Of a stretch of 64,000 bases of DNA, positions 23,184-31,800 are shown piece by piece; the stretch's first letter is position 1; each line of letters opens with the position of its first letter. The DNA is from Vallicoccus soli (GTDB lineage Bacteria > Actinomycetota > Actinomycetes > Motilibacterales > Motilibacteraceae). The DNA is taken from NCBI RefSeq assembly GCF_003594885.1, contig NZ_QZEZ01000002.1, positions 1 through 64,000 on the forward strand, written 5' to 3'. Position numbers and translations under genes: made by a program. The notes under the pieces were generated by a model. That model was not told the DNA's origin. It did no database searches and saw only the letters and a program-made list of their open reading frames with translations.

Positions 23184-24701
23184 TCAGCCCGGGAGCCCGA
23201 GCCCTCGGTACCGCGCGAGCCGGGCGTCGAGGCGCTCGCCGGCGGGGCGGCGCAGCAGGCGGACGAGCTCCTGCTCCAGCACCCCGCCGAGGCGGGCGAG
23301 GAAGGCGCGGGGCTCGTCGGCGGCGTCGGGGCGCTCGGCGACGATGCGGTCGACGACGCCGTCGCGGAGCAGGTCGAGCGAGCGCACGCCCTGGTCGGCG
23401 GCGATCTCGGGGGCGCGCTCGGTGGTGCGGTGCAGGATGGCCGACGCGCCCTCGGGGGGCAGCGGCGACAGCCAGGCGTGCTGCGCGGCGACCACGCGGT
23501 CGGCGGGGAGCAGCGCGAGCGCGCCGCCGCCGGTGCCCTGGCCGAGGAGCACGCACAGCGTCGGCGCCGGCAGCACGACGAGCTCGGCGAGGCAGCGGGC
23601 GATCTCCCCGGCGAGCCCGCCCTCCTCGGCCTCGCGGGACAGCGCGGCGCCGGCGGTGTCGATGACGCTGACGAGCGGCAGGCCGAGCTCGGCGGCGAGG
23701 CGCATCGCGCGGCGGGCCTCGCGCAGGCTGCCCGGGCCGAGCGGCGCGCCCTCGCTCTGGCGGCGCCGGTCCTGGCCCATGACGAGGCACGGAGCCTGGC
23801 CGAAGCGGGCGAGGGCGACGAGCAGCGTCCCCTCGCTCTCGCCCTGCCCGGTGCCGTGCAGCGGGGTGATGCTGCCCGCCGCGGCCCGCAGCAGCGCCCG
23901 CACCGACGGGCGGTCGGCGCGGCGCGTGATCCGGATGGACTCCCAGGCCGGGACGTCGGGCAGCTCCTCCGGCGCGTCCTCGGGCAGGTCGGGCACCTCG
24001 GGCAGGTCCTCGCGCGGCGCCATGAGCACGTCGAGCGCGTCCGCGGCGGTGCCCCGCAGCTGCTCGGGGGCCAGGACCGCGTCGATGAGGCCCTTCTCGT
24101 AGAGGTTCTCCGAGACCTGCACGCCCTCGGGGAACGCGTCGCCGTAGAGCGCCTCGTACACGCGGGGGCCGAGGAAGCCGACGAGCGCGCCGGGCTCGGC
24201 GACCGTCACGTGCCCGAGCGAGCCCCAGGAGGCGAGGACGCCGCCGGTGGTGGGGTTGCGCAGGTAGACGAGGTACGGCAGCCCCGCCTCCTTGTGCTTG
24301 GCCACCGCCGCGCTGATCTTCACCATCTGCAGGAAGGCGACGGTCCCCTCCTGCATGCGGGTGCCGCCGGAGGTGGGCGAGGCGACGAGCGGCAGCCCCT
24401 CGCGGGTCGCGCGCTCGACCGCGCGGACGAGCCGCTCGGCGGCCGCGACGCCGATGGAGCCGGCGAGGAAGGAGAACTCGCACGCGACGACGGCGACCCG
24501 CCGCCCGCGGATGCGCCCCTCCCCCGTGATGAGCGCCTCGTCCAGGCCCGAGCGCTCGCGCGCGGCCGCCACGTCGGCGCGGTACGCCTCGGACATCGGG
24601 CCGATGTCGACGGGGTCCTCGTCCCACGAGGTCCAGCTGCCGCCGTCGAGGACCCGCCGGGCGAGCTCGAGGGCGCCGACCCGGCGCGGGCGGGCGCTCA
24701 C
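23184..24701 (-). CDS. fused acyl-CoA carboxyltransferase (AccD-like/AccA-like)
   Basis: 505-residue protein of the crotonase-like carboxyltransferase superfamily. The N-terminal half (about 20-260) is beta-like (SPTSGGTRMQEGTVAFLQMVK). The C-terminal half (about 270-500) is alpha-like (MGQDRRRQSE, GQGTGGGALALLPADRVV, SPEGxAxILHR-type region). The Cys4 zinc ribbon of AccD is missing. No biotin carboxylase or carrier gene is nearby. With a CaiB CoA-transferase and a MatC-like carrier upstream, it may act on malonyl-CoA or a related acyl-CoA. Whether it carboxylates or works in the decarboxylating direction is not shown. The start overlaps the CaiB stop by GTGA. Confidence 0.85.
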   Translation of the reverse strand: MSARPRRVGALELARRVLDGGSWTSWDEDPVDIGPMSEAYRADVAAARERSGLDEALITGEGRIRGRRVAVVACEFSFLAGSIGVAAAERLVRAVERATREGLPLVASPTSGGTRMQEGTVAFLQMVKISAAVAKHKEAGLPYLVYLRNPTTGGVLASWGSLGHVTVAEPGALVGFLGPRVYEALYGDAFPEGVQVSENLYEKGLIDAVLAPEQLRGTAADALDVLMAPREDLPEVPDLPEDAPEELPDVPAWESIRITRRADRPSVRALLRAAAGSITPLHGTGQGESEGTLLVALARFGQAPCLVMGQDRRRQSEGAPLGPGSLREARRAMRLAAELGLPLVSVIDTAGAALSREAEEGGLAGEIARCLAELVVLPAPTLCVLLGQGTGGGALALLPADRVVAAQHAWLSPLPPEGASAILHRTTERAPEIAADQGVRSLDLLRDGVVDRIVAERPDAADEPRAFLARLGGVLEQELVRLLRRPAGERLDARLARYRGLGLPG

Positions 24702-25864
24702 TCCCCCGCCTCGAGCTCGTCCAGCCACGCCCGCACCGCCGCGCCGTGCTGGTCCAGCGTCGGCGGCGCGGCGATGCCGTCGTCGCCGAGGAAGCCGTCG
24801 TCGAACCGCAGCGGCGGGCCGGGCAGCGTGACCGTGCCCAGCGTCGGGTGCTCCACGTCGAGCAGCAGCCCCTGCGAGCGGGTCTGCTCCCACGCGTAGA
24901 CGCGGTCCAGCGTGCGCACCTCGCCGGCCGGGATGCCGATCTCCGCGAGCCGCGGCAGCAGGTCGGCCAGCGGCACGGAGGAGAAGGCCTCGTCCACCGC
25001 GGCGATCACCGCGTCGCGGTCGTCGACGCGCTGCGCGTTGGTCGCCCAGTCCTCGCGGTCGAGGCCGAAGGCGGGCGCGAAGCGCCGCCACAGCCCCTCG
25101 CTGCCGACGGCGATCTGCAGCATCCCGTCGGCGGCGTGGAAGAGGCCGTACGGCGTGATGGACGGGTGGTGGTTGCCGATGGCGCGCGGCACCTGCCCGG
25201 CCACCGTCCACCGCGTCCCCTGGAACGCGTGCACCCCGACCACCGCGGCGAGCAGGCTCGTGCGGACGACGCGCCCGCGCCCCGTCCGCTCGCGCTCGTA
25301 GAGCGCGGAGACGACGCCGTACGCGCCGTACATCCCGGCGAGCAGGTCGCCGATCGGGACGCCGACCTTGGTCGGCTCGTCGGGCGACGGGCCGGTGAGC
25401 GCCATGAGCCCGGCCTCGCCCTGCGCGATCTGGTCGTAGCCGGCGCGCCCGCCCTCGGGCCCGTCGTGGCCGAAGCCCGTGATCGAGAGCACGACGAGCC
25501 GCGGGTTGAGCTCGTGCAGGCGCTCGACGGAGAACCCGAGCCGGTCCAGCACCCCGGTGCGGAAGTTCTCCACGAGGACGTCCGCGCGCCGGACCAGCCG
25601 GGTGAGGACGTCCTTGCCGTCCTCGCTCTTGAGGTCGAGCGCGACGGACTCCTTGCCGCGGTTGCACGACAGGAAGTACGTCGACTCGCGCGCGTCCTCG
25701 GGACCGACGAAGGGCGGCCCCCAGCCGCGGGTGTCGTCGCCGGTGCCGGGCGTCTCGACCTTGATGACGCGCGCGCCGAGGTCGGCGAGCATCATCCCCG
25801 CGTGCGGTCCGGCGAGGGCTCGGGACAGGTCGACGACGACGACGCCGTCGAGGGGTCGGGCCAC
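24698..25864 (-). CDS. CaiB/BaiF-family (class III) CoA-transferase
   Basis: Moves CoA between carboxylic acids through an aspartyl-CoA thioester. The 388-residue protein has the N-terminal family block VVDLSRALAGPHAGMMLADLG and KVETPGTGDDTR. Further blocks are SCNRGKESVALDLKS, VENFRTGVLDRLG and the catalytic-Asp region GYDQIAQGEAGLMALTG. The substrate is unknown; malonate or another dicarboxylate is suggested only by the neighbours. The GTG start has GGAGG 8 nt upstream, and the gene is coupled to the carboxyltransferase. Confidence 0.92.
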   Translation of the reverse strand: MARPLDGVVVVDLSRALAGPHAGMMLADLGARVIKVETPGTGDDTRGWGPPFVGPEDARESTYFLSCNRGKESVALDLKSEDGKDVLTRLVRRADVLVENFRTGVLDRLGFSVERLHELNPRLVVLSITGFGHDGPEGGRAGYDQIAQGEAGLMALTGPSPDEPTKVGVPIGDLLAGMYGAYGVVSALYERERTGRGRVVRTSLLAAVVGVHAFQGTRWTVAGQVPRAIGNHHPSITPYGLFHAADGMLQIAVGSEGLWRRFAPAFGLDREDWATNAQRVDDRDAVIAAVDEAFSSVPLADLLPRLAEIGIPAGEVRTLDRVYAWEQTRSQGLLLDVEHPTLGTVTLPGPPLRFDDGFLGDDGIAAPPTLDQHGAAVRAWLDELEAGE

Positions 25865-25898
25865 GGGACGTACCTCCGGGTGCGGGTGCGCGGGCGGG

Positions 25899-27254
25899 TC
25901 AGAGCCAGCCGGGGACGACGAGCACGAGCCAGGTCGCGACCGGCGCGAGGACGACGACCGCCGCGCCGTAGAGCAGCAGCTGGCGGTAGAAGGCGTCGCG
26001 GTCGACGCCCTGGGCGTTGGCGAGGACGAGCGCGCCGTTGGTGGAGAACGGGCTGACGTCGACCATCGTCGAGGAGACGGCGAGGGCCGCGATGAGGCCG
26101 ACGGCCCCGACCTCGCCGGCGAGCAGGAAGGGCACGGCGAGCGGGATCGTCGCGGCGAGGATCGCCGTCGAGGAGGCGAACGCCGAGACGATGCCGCCCA
26201 CGAAGCACAGCAGCAGGGCGACGAGCAGCGGGGCGCCGAGGTCCGAGACGGTCGTGCCGACGTAGTCGATCGTCCCCATCTCCTGCAGCACCGCGACGTA
26301 CGTGACGACGCCGCCGACGAGCAGCACCGTGGACCAGGCGACCTTGTCGACCGCGCCCTTCTGCGAGGCGGGGCTCAGCAGCGCCAGGACGACCGCGACG
26401 GTGACGGCGACGAGGCCGACGTCCAGGTCGAAGCCGAAGGCGGCGACGGCGAGGGCGAGCAGGCCGACGAGGGTGAGCCCCTGGTCGCGGGTGAGCCCCG
26501 GGCCGTCGGACAGCGCGAGCGCGTGCCCGCCCTGCGCCGTCGCCGCCTCGGTGCCCCCGTGCCCGCGCACCGGCACGCTGCGCCCGGGTACGGAGACGCG
26601 GTTGCCGTCGCCGTCGTGGGCGTCGCCGGTCGTGGGGTCGATCCGCAGGGCCATGAGCCGGCGCCCGCCGAGCACGAGGAACAGCCCGACCGCGACGACG
26701 AGGTTGAACAGCAGGCTGGACAGGAAGAGCACCAGCTCGTCCCCGGGCAGCCCGCTGGAGTCGACGATGTCGTTGACCGTGCTGCCGTAGATGCTGATCG
26801 GGGAGAAGCCGCCCGCCTGGGCGCCGTGCACGATGAGCAGGCCCATGAGCAGCGGGCTGATGCCGTACTGCGCCGCGATGCCCAGCGCGACCGGGGCGAG
26901 GATGGCGACGGCGGCCGGGCTCACGGCGCCGACGGCCGTGAGCAGCGCGGCCACCGAGAACATCACCCAGGGGATGAGCCAGACCCGCCCGCGCACGCCG
27001 CGCACCGCGGTCCGCACCAGCCAGTCGATCGTGCCGTTGTTCTGGGCGATCGCGAAGAGGTACGTGATGCCGACGAGGGTCACGAAGAGGCTGCCCGGGA
27101 AGCCGCCCAGGATGTCGTCGGTCTCGAAGCCGGCGACGGCCGTCCCGACGAGGAAGGCGCCGACGAGGGCGAGCAGGCCCATGTTGATGGGCAGGAACGT
27201 CGCGACGACGAACATCGCGACGAGGGCGAGGATGGAGATGAGCTCCGGGGACAT
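25899..27254 (-). CDS. MatC/SLC13-like dicarboxylate carrier
   Basis: 451-residue integral membrane transporter with about 11-12 hydrophobic segments in two halves. A hydrophilic loop of about 60 residues (around 225-285) separates them. The N-terminal segment (SPELISILALVAMFVVATF, LPINMGLLALVGAFLVG) resembles the MatC N-terminal domain of malonate/C4-dicarboxylate carriers. The second half has ASSTAILAATIPLAVPFL and STNGALVLANAQG, typical of this superfamily. The ATG has GGGAG 6 nt upstream. It is the first gene of a minus-strand block with the CoA-transferase and carboxyltransferase. Substrate specificity is inferred. Confidence 0.82.
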   Translation of the reverse strand: MSPELISILALVAMFVVATFLPINMGLLALVGAFLVGTAVAGFETDDILGGFPGSLFVTLVGITYLFAIAQNNGTIDWLVRTAVRGVRGRVWLIPWVMFSVAALLTAVGAVSPAAVAILAPVALGIAAQYGISPLLMGLLIVHGAQAGGFSPISIYGSTVNDIVDSSGLPGDELVLFLSSLLFNLVVAVGLFLVLGGRRLMALRIDPTTGDAHDGDGNRVSVPGRSVPVRGHGGTEAATAQGGHALALSDGPGLTRDQGLTLVGLLALAVAAFGFDLDVGLVAVTVAVVLALLSPASQKGAVDKVAWSTVLLVGGVVTYVAVLQEMGTIDYVGTTVSDLGAPLLVALLLCFVGGIVSAFASSTAILAATIPLAVPFLLAGEVGAVGLIAALAVSSTMVDVSPFSTNGALVLANAQGVDRDAFYRQLLLYGAAVVVLAPVATWLVLVVPGWL

Positions 27255-27325
27255 CGACGTCTCCCTGCGTGCGGGGCTGCGGGGGCGCGCCGCGAGGGGT
27301 GGCGGCGTCTGGACCGGTGGCCTAG

Positions 27326-27353
27326 CCTCTAGGACAGCATCTGTGACTGTCAA
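27326..27353 (-). promoter_or_regulatory. promoter of the carrier operon with GntR-like operator
   Basis: A perfect TTGACA (minus strand, 27348-27353) is followed after 16 bases by TAGAGG (27326-27331). The inverted repeat GACAG/CTGTC (27333-27337 and 27347-27351) lies within the promoter, and TGTG...CACA flanks the -35. This lies between the carrier gene and the divergent GntR gene, so it is the likely GntR binding site. Confidence 0.55.
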
Positions 27354-27438
27354 CACAGCTCGCCGGGGCGCGGGGAGGTCGCGTGAGGGGTCCGACGGGG
27401 GGCCGCGGCGCAGGGCCGGGCGCGGCCGGGCGGCCCGC

Positions 27439-28140
27439 GTGAGCGCGCCGCTGCGGCCGGTGCCGCGGGCCCGGCTCTACGAGCGCCTCGTCGAGCGCCT
27501 GCTCGAGCACGTGGAGGCCGAGGGCCTGCGCCCGGGGGACCGCCTGCCGGGCGAGCGCGAGCTGGCGGTCCGCCTCGGCGTGAGCCGGGCCTCGGTCAGC
27601 CAGGCCCTCGTGGCCCTCGAGGTGCGCGGCGTCGTGGACGTGCGCCACGGGGACGGCGCGGTGCTGCTCGAGCAGGGTCCCGACGCGCGGGTCCTCGCGG
27701 CGCTGCGAGCCCGCCGGCGCGCCCTGTCCGAGGTCATCGACGCGCGCGAGGCGCTCGAGGTGAAGCTCGCCGAGCTCGCCGCCGCGCGGCGCACCGACGA
27801 GGACGTGGCGCGGATCCGGGCCGCGCTCGAGCTCATGGCCCGGGACATCGACGCCGGCGGGCGGGGGCTCGAGGGCGACGAGCGCTTCCACGCGGCCGTG
27901 ACGGCAGCGGCCCACTCCGGGCTGCTCGCCGACCTCATGACCGGGCTGGCCCAGGAGGTCCGGGCCTCGCGCCAGGAGTCCCTCGGGCAGCCCGGGCGCC
28001 CGCACGACTCCCTGGCCGGGCACACCCGCATCGCCGACGCCGTCGAGGCGGGCGACCCGGCCGCGGCGGCCGCGGCCATGCGCGAGCACATCCGGCTCGT
28101 CTCCGACGTCGCCCTGCTGCGCGGCGAGCCCGGGGCGTGA
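27439..28140 (+). CDS. GntR-family regulator (FadR/FCD subfamily)
   Basis: 233-residue ligand-responsive repressor. The winged helix (about 10-75) contains GDRLPGERELAVRLGVSRAS and VALEVRGVVDVRHGDGAVL. The C-terminal all-helical FCD domain (about 90-225) has His-containing stretches ERFHAAV and MREHIRLVSD that could bind metal and a carboxylate ligand. It is divergent from the carrier-CoA-transferase operon, which it probably regulates. The GTG at 27439 is in frame; a better ribosome site further upstream serves a GTG that is out of frame. The stop overlaps the next gene by GTGA. Confidence 0.88.
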   Translation: MSAPLRPVPRARLYERLVERLLEHVEAEGLRPGDRLPGERELAVRLGVSRASVSQALVALEVRGVVDVRHGDGAVLLEQGPDARVLAALRARRRALSEVIDAREALEVKLAELAAARRTDEDVARIRAALELMARDIDAGGRGLEGDERFHAAVTAAAHSGLLADLMTGLAQEVRASRQESLGQPGRPHDSLAGHTRIADAVEAGDPAAAAAAMREHIRLVSDVALLRGEPGA

Positions 28141-28742
28141 GCCCGGCCTCCCTGCGCGACCTCGCCGACCGGGTCCGGGCCCTGCCCCCGCGCGCGGGCG
28201 GCACCGTGGTCGTGGGCGTCGACGGGCGCTCCGGGTCGGGCAAGACGACCTTCGCCCGCCGGCTCGTCGCTGCGCTGCGCGACGCCGGCGCCGACGCGCG
28301 CACGCTGCACCTCGACGACGTCTACCCGGGCTGGGACGGCCTCGCCGCCGGCGCGCGGGCCCTGTGCGCCGACGTCCTCGAGGCTCTCGCCACCGGTCGC
28401 CCCGCCGGGTACCGCCGCTGGTCCTGGGTCCGGTCCGAGCCCGCGGGACGGGCCGAGGTGCGCCCGGGCGGGGTGCTCGTGGTCGAGGGCGTCGGCGCCG
28501 GCGCGCGCTGCGCCCGCCCGCGGCTGTCGCTGCTCGTGTGGCTCGACGCCCCGGCGCCGTTGCGCCGGCAGCGGGCCCTGGCGCGCGACGGGGAGGCGTA
28601 CGCCCCCCACTGGGACCGCTGGGCGGCGCAGGAGGAGGCGCACCACGCCGCGGAGGGGACCCGGGCGGCGGCCGGGCTGCTGCTCGACGGCGCGGCCCCG
28701 CCGCCGGGCCCGGACGACCCGCTGCCCCTGCTCCCCCGCTGA
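28137..28742 (+). CDS. uridine-kinase-like P-loop NTPase
   Basis: 201-residue nucleoside/sugar-kinase-like protein with a Walker A motif GVDGRSGSGKTTFARR (about 25-40). An acidic stretch LHLDDVYPGWD resembles the uridine-kinase substrate Asp region, and VLVVEGVGAG is a Walker B-like strand. The substrate is uncertain; related actinobacterial proteins are annotated uridine kinase. It is coupled to the GntR gene by GTGA, so the two are co-translated. A pyrimidine salvage role would fit the catabolic region but is not shown. Confidence 0.75.
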   Translation: MSPASLRDLADRVRALPPRAGGTVVVGVDGRSGSGKTTFARRLVAALRDAGADARTLHLDDVYPGWDGLAAGARALCADVLEALATGRPAGYRRWSWVRSEPAGRAEVRPGGVLVVEGVGAGARCARPRLSLLVWLDAPAPLRRQRALARDGEAYAPHWDRWAAQEEAHHAAEGTRAAAGLLLDGAAPPPGPDDPLPLLPR

Positions 28743-28747
28743 ACGCG

Positions 28748-28791
28748 CCGCGGCGCCGGCACCCCCCTCGCGGGGGGCGCCGGCGCCGCGG
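28748..28791. terminator. bidirectional terminator hairpin
   Basis: The outer arms CCGCGGCGCCGGC (28748-28760) and GCCGGCGCCGCGG (28779-28791) are perfectly complementary. An inner CCCCCC/GGGGGG stem encloses a TCGC loop, with a single A-C mismatch between the two. It lies between the convergent kinase gene and the giant secreted-protein gene. Confidence 0.82.
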
Positions 28792-28810
28792 GCCGTACGG
28801 GTGGTGCCGC

Positions 28811-31800
28811 TCAGCCGACCGGGACGATCTCGATCGCGCTGACCTTCGCGTTCTCGACCCGGCGGATGAAGTCGATCGTCACCCGCCCGTCGGTGATGGT
28901 CACCGGGAACTCCCTGACGACCGCCCGGTCGATCGCCCCCGCGGCCGCGCGGACGTCGAACCGGCTGAGGACCTCGGTCCCCTCGAGCCGCACGTCGAAG
29001 ACGCGCTGGCCGACGCCGGTCTTGTTGAGCTCCGCGAAGTGCAGCCGGACGGTGTAGGCGCCGTTGGTGACCGGCACGTCGAACCCGAAGGCCCGCGAGC
29101 CGACCGGCACGACGGCGCCGGGGGCCGTCGCGCCGCCCGTCCACTCGGACCGGTAGAGCGCCTGGTTGGTGCCCGCCGGCAGACCGGTGATGGTGTCGTC
29201 CTCGGTGTGGGCGAAGCCGCCGCTCACCCGGCCGCTGCAGGCCGTGGTGGACGAGCACGCCGCCCACGTCGTCCCGCCGACCGTCTGCGCCGGGCCGCCC
29301 GCGTTGATGCGGACGGTCGGGCGCGCCGGCGGGGTCGTGGTGACCGGCAGGACCTCGATCGCCGACACCTTGGCCTGGTTGACCGTGGAGCTGAAGGCGA
29401 TGTCGACCCGGCCGTCGGTGACGGGCACCTGGAACTCGCGGACCACCGCGGTCATCGGCGCGGCCACCGCGTTGAGGTCGAGGTTGGCGACCTCCACGGG
29501 ACCACCCTCGATGTTCGCGCTGAGCACCCGCTTGCCGGTGCCGCCGGCGCCGCCACCCGTCGCGCCGAAGTAGATCTCGGCGAAGTGCAGGCGGACGGTG
29601 TAGGTGCCGTTGGCGACCGGGATGCCGTAGCTGAACGGCACCAGGTTCCCGGTGGCGCTGCGCTCCGTCCGGTACAGCACGTCGTCGGTGGTGCCGGCGA
29701 TCGCGCTGACCTGGGCGTTGCTGTAGCTCTTGCCCCCGGTGAACCACTGGTCGGCCAGCCAGCTGACCCCGCCGGTGGTGACGGCGCCGCCGCCGGCGTT
29801 GATGCGGACCGGCTGCTGCGTCGTCGTCCCCGGCCGGGTGGCCGAGACCGCCGCCGGGCGGGGCGACTCGTTGCCGGCCGTGTCGGTCGCGGTGACCTGG
29901 TACCAGGACGCCGCGCCCGCCGGAGCCGTCGTGTCGGTGAACGTCGTGCCGGTGAGCAGCGCGCCGCCCAGCTTCGTGTACGTCCCCGTGGCCGAGGAGG
30001 CCCGGTAGACCGAGTAGCCGGCCAGGTCGCCCGCCGTGCTCGCGCCCCAGGAGAGCGCGATCCCGGTCTGGGACCCGGTGGCCGTGAGCCCGGTCACCGC
30101 CGCGGGGGCGGTGGTGTCGGGCCGCGTCGCGGACGCCGTCGCCGAGCGGGCGGACTGGTTGCCCGACCGGTCGGTCGCGGTGACCTGGTAGTAGGACGCG
30201 GCGCCCTGCGGGGCGCTCGGGTCGGCGAACGTCGTGCCCGTGATCAGCGACGTCGTCAGCGCCGTCCACGGCCCCGTGGCCGCGGAGGACCGGTAGACCG
30301 TGTAGCCCGCGAGGTCGCCCGCCGTGCTCGCGCTCCAGGAGAGCGCCACGCCGGTGGCCGAGCCCGTGGCCGTGAGGCCCGTGACGACGGCCGGCGGCGT
30401 CGTGTCGGGCGCCGGCCGGGTGGCCGTCGCCGTCGCCGAGCGGGCGGACTCGTTCCCCGCGCGGTCCACCGCGGTGACCTGGTACGACGACGCGGCGTCG
30501 ACCGGGGCGGCGGTGTCGCTGAACGTCGTGCCGGTGAGCAGCGCGCCGTTCAGCTTGGTGTACGTCCCCGTGGGCGAGGACGCCCGGTAGACGTTGTAGC
30601 CCGCGAGGTCGGCCTCGGTCCGCGCCGTCCAGGAGAGCGTGTTCCCGGCGAGGGCGCCGGTGGCCGTCAGGCCGGCCGGGGCGCCCGGTGCCGTCGTGTC
30701 GGGCAGGACGGGGAGGATCTCGATCGCCGAGACCTTCGCGTTCTCCACCCGGCGCAGGAAGTCGATCGTGACCTTCCCGTCGGTGACGGTGACGGGGAAC
30801 TCCCGGACCACGGCCCGGTCGATCCCGCCGGCGGCGGCCCAGACGTCGAAGGCGGTGAGGACCGTGGAGCCCTCGAGCCGGACGTCGAAGGTGCGCTGCC
30901 CCGCGCCGGTCTTGTTCAGCTCGGCGAAGTGCAGGCGGACCGCGTAGGGGCCGTTGACGACCGGGACGTCGAACCCGAAGGCCCGCTGCCCGACCGGGAC
31001 GACCCCGGTGCCGGTGGCGCCGCCGGTCCACTCCGTCTGGAACACCGCGTTGTTGAGCCCGGCGGGGATGCCGGTGACGGTGTCGGCCTCGGAGTAGGCG
31101 AAGCCGCCGCTCACCCAGCCGCTGCACGCCGTGGTGGCCGCGCAGGCGGACCAGGTGGTGCCGCCGACCGTCTGCGCCGCGCCGCCCGCGTTGATGCGGA
31201 CGGAGGTCGGCGCCGGCGGGGCCGGCGTCGTGACCGTGGCGGTCGCGGACGCCGCGGAGGCGTTGTCCGAGCTGTCGAGCGCGACGACGCGGTAGCCGTA
31301 GGCCGTGCTGGGGGCCGCGGTGCTGTCGGTGTAGGCCGAGGCCCGCACCGGCGTCGCGGTCAGCTTGGCGAAGGCGCCGGTGCCGGTGGCGCGGTAGACG
31401 TCGTACCCGACGACGTCGGCCTCGCCGTTGTCGGCCCAGTCGAGGGCCACGCCCGTGGTGGACGCCGTGGCCGCGAGGCCGGTCGGCGCCGCCGGGGCGG
31501 TGGTGTCCACCGGGCAGGTGCCCTGGCAGAGGACCTCGATCGCGGCGATCGACGGGTAGTCGGCCGTGGCCCGGAAGGCCAGGTCGAGGACCCCGTCGGT
31601 CACGGTGACGCCGCGGACCGGGAGGACGACGGCGGTGTTGAGCCCGCCGGCGGCCGCGTAGACGTCGAACCCGCGGCGCACGACCTTGCCCTCGGCCTCG
31701 ATGTCGAACACCCGCCGCCCGACCGCGTTGTTGCCCGCGGCGCGCTCGGCGAAGTGCAGGCGCAGGTCGACCGTGCCGGCCGCCCTCGTCGGCAGCGCGT

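Noticed and set aside
27382-27439. Upstream GTG with a good ribosome site as the GntR start
   Set aside because: That GTG is out of frame with the winged-helix domain.
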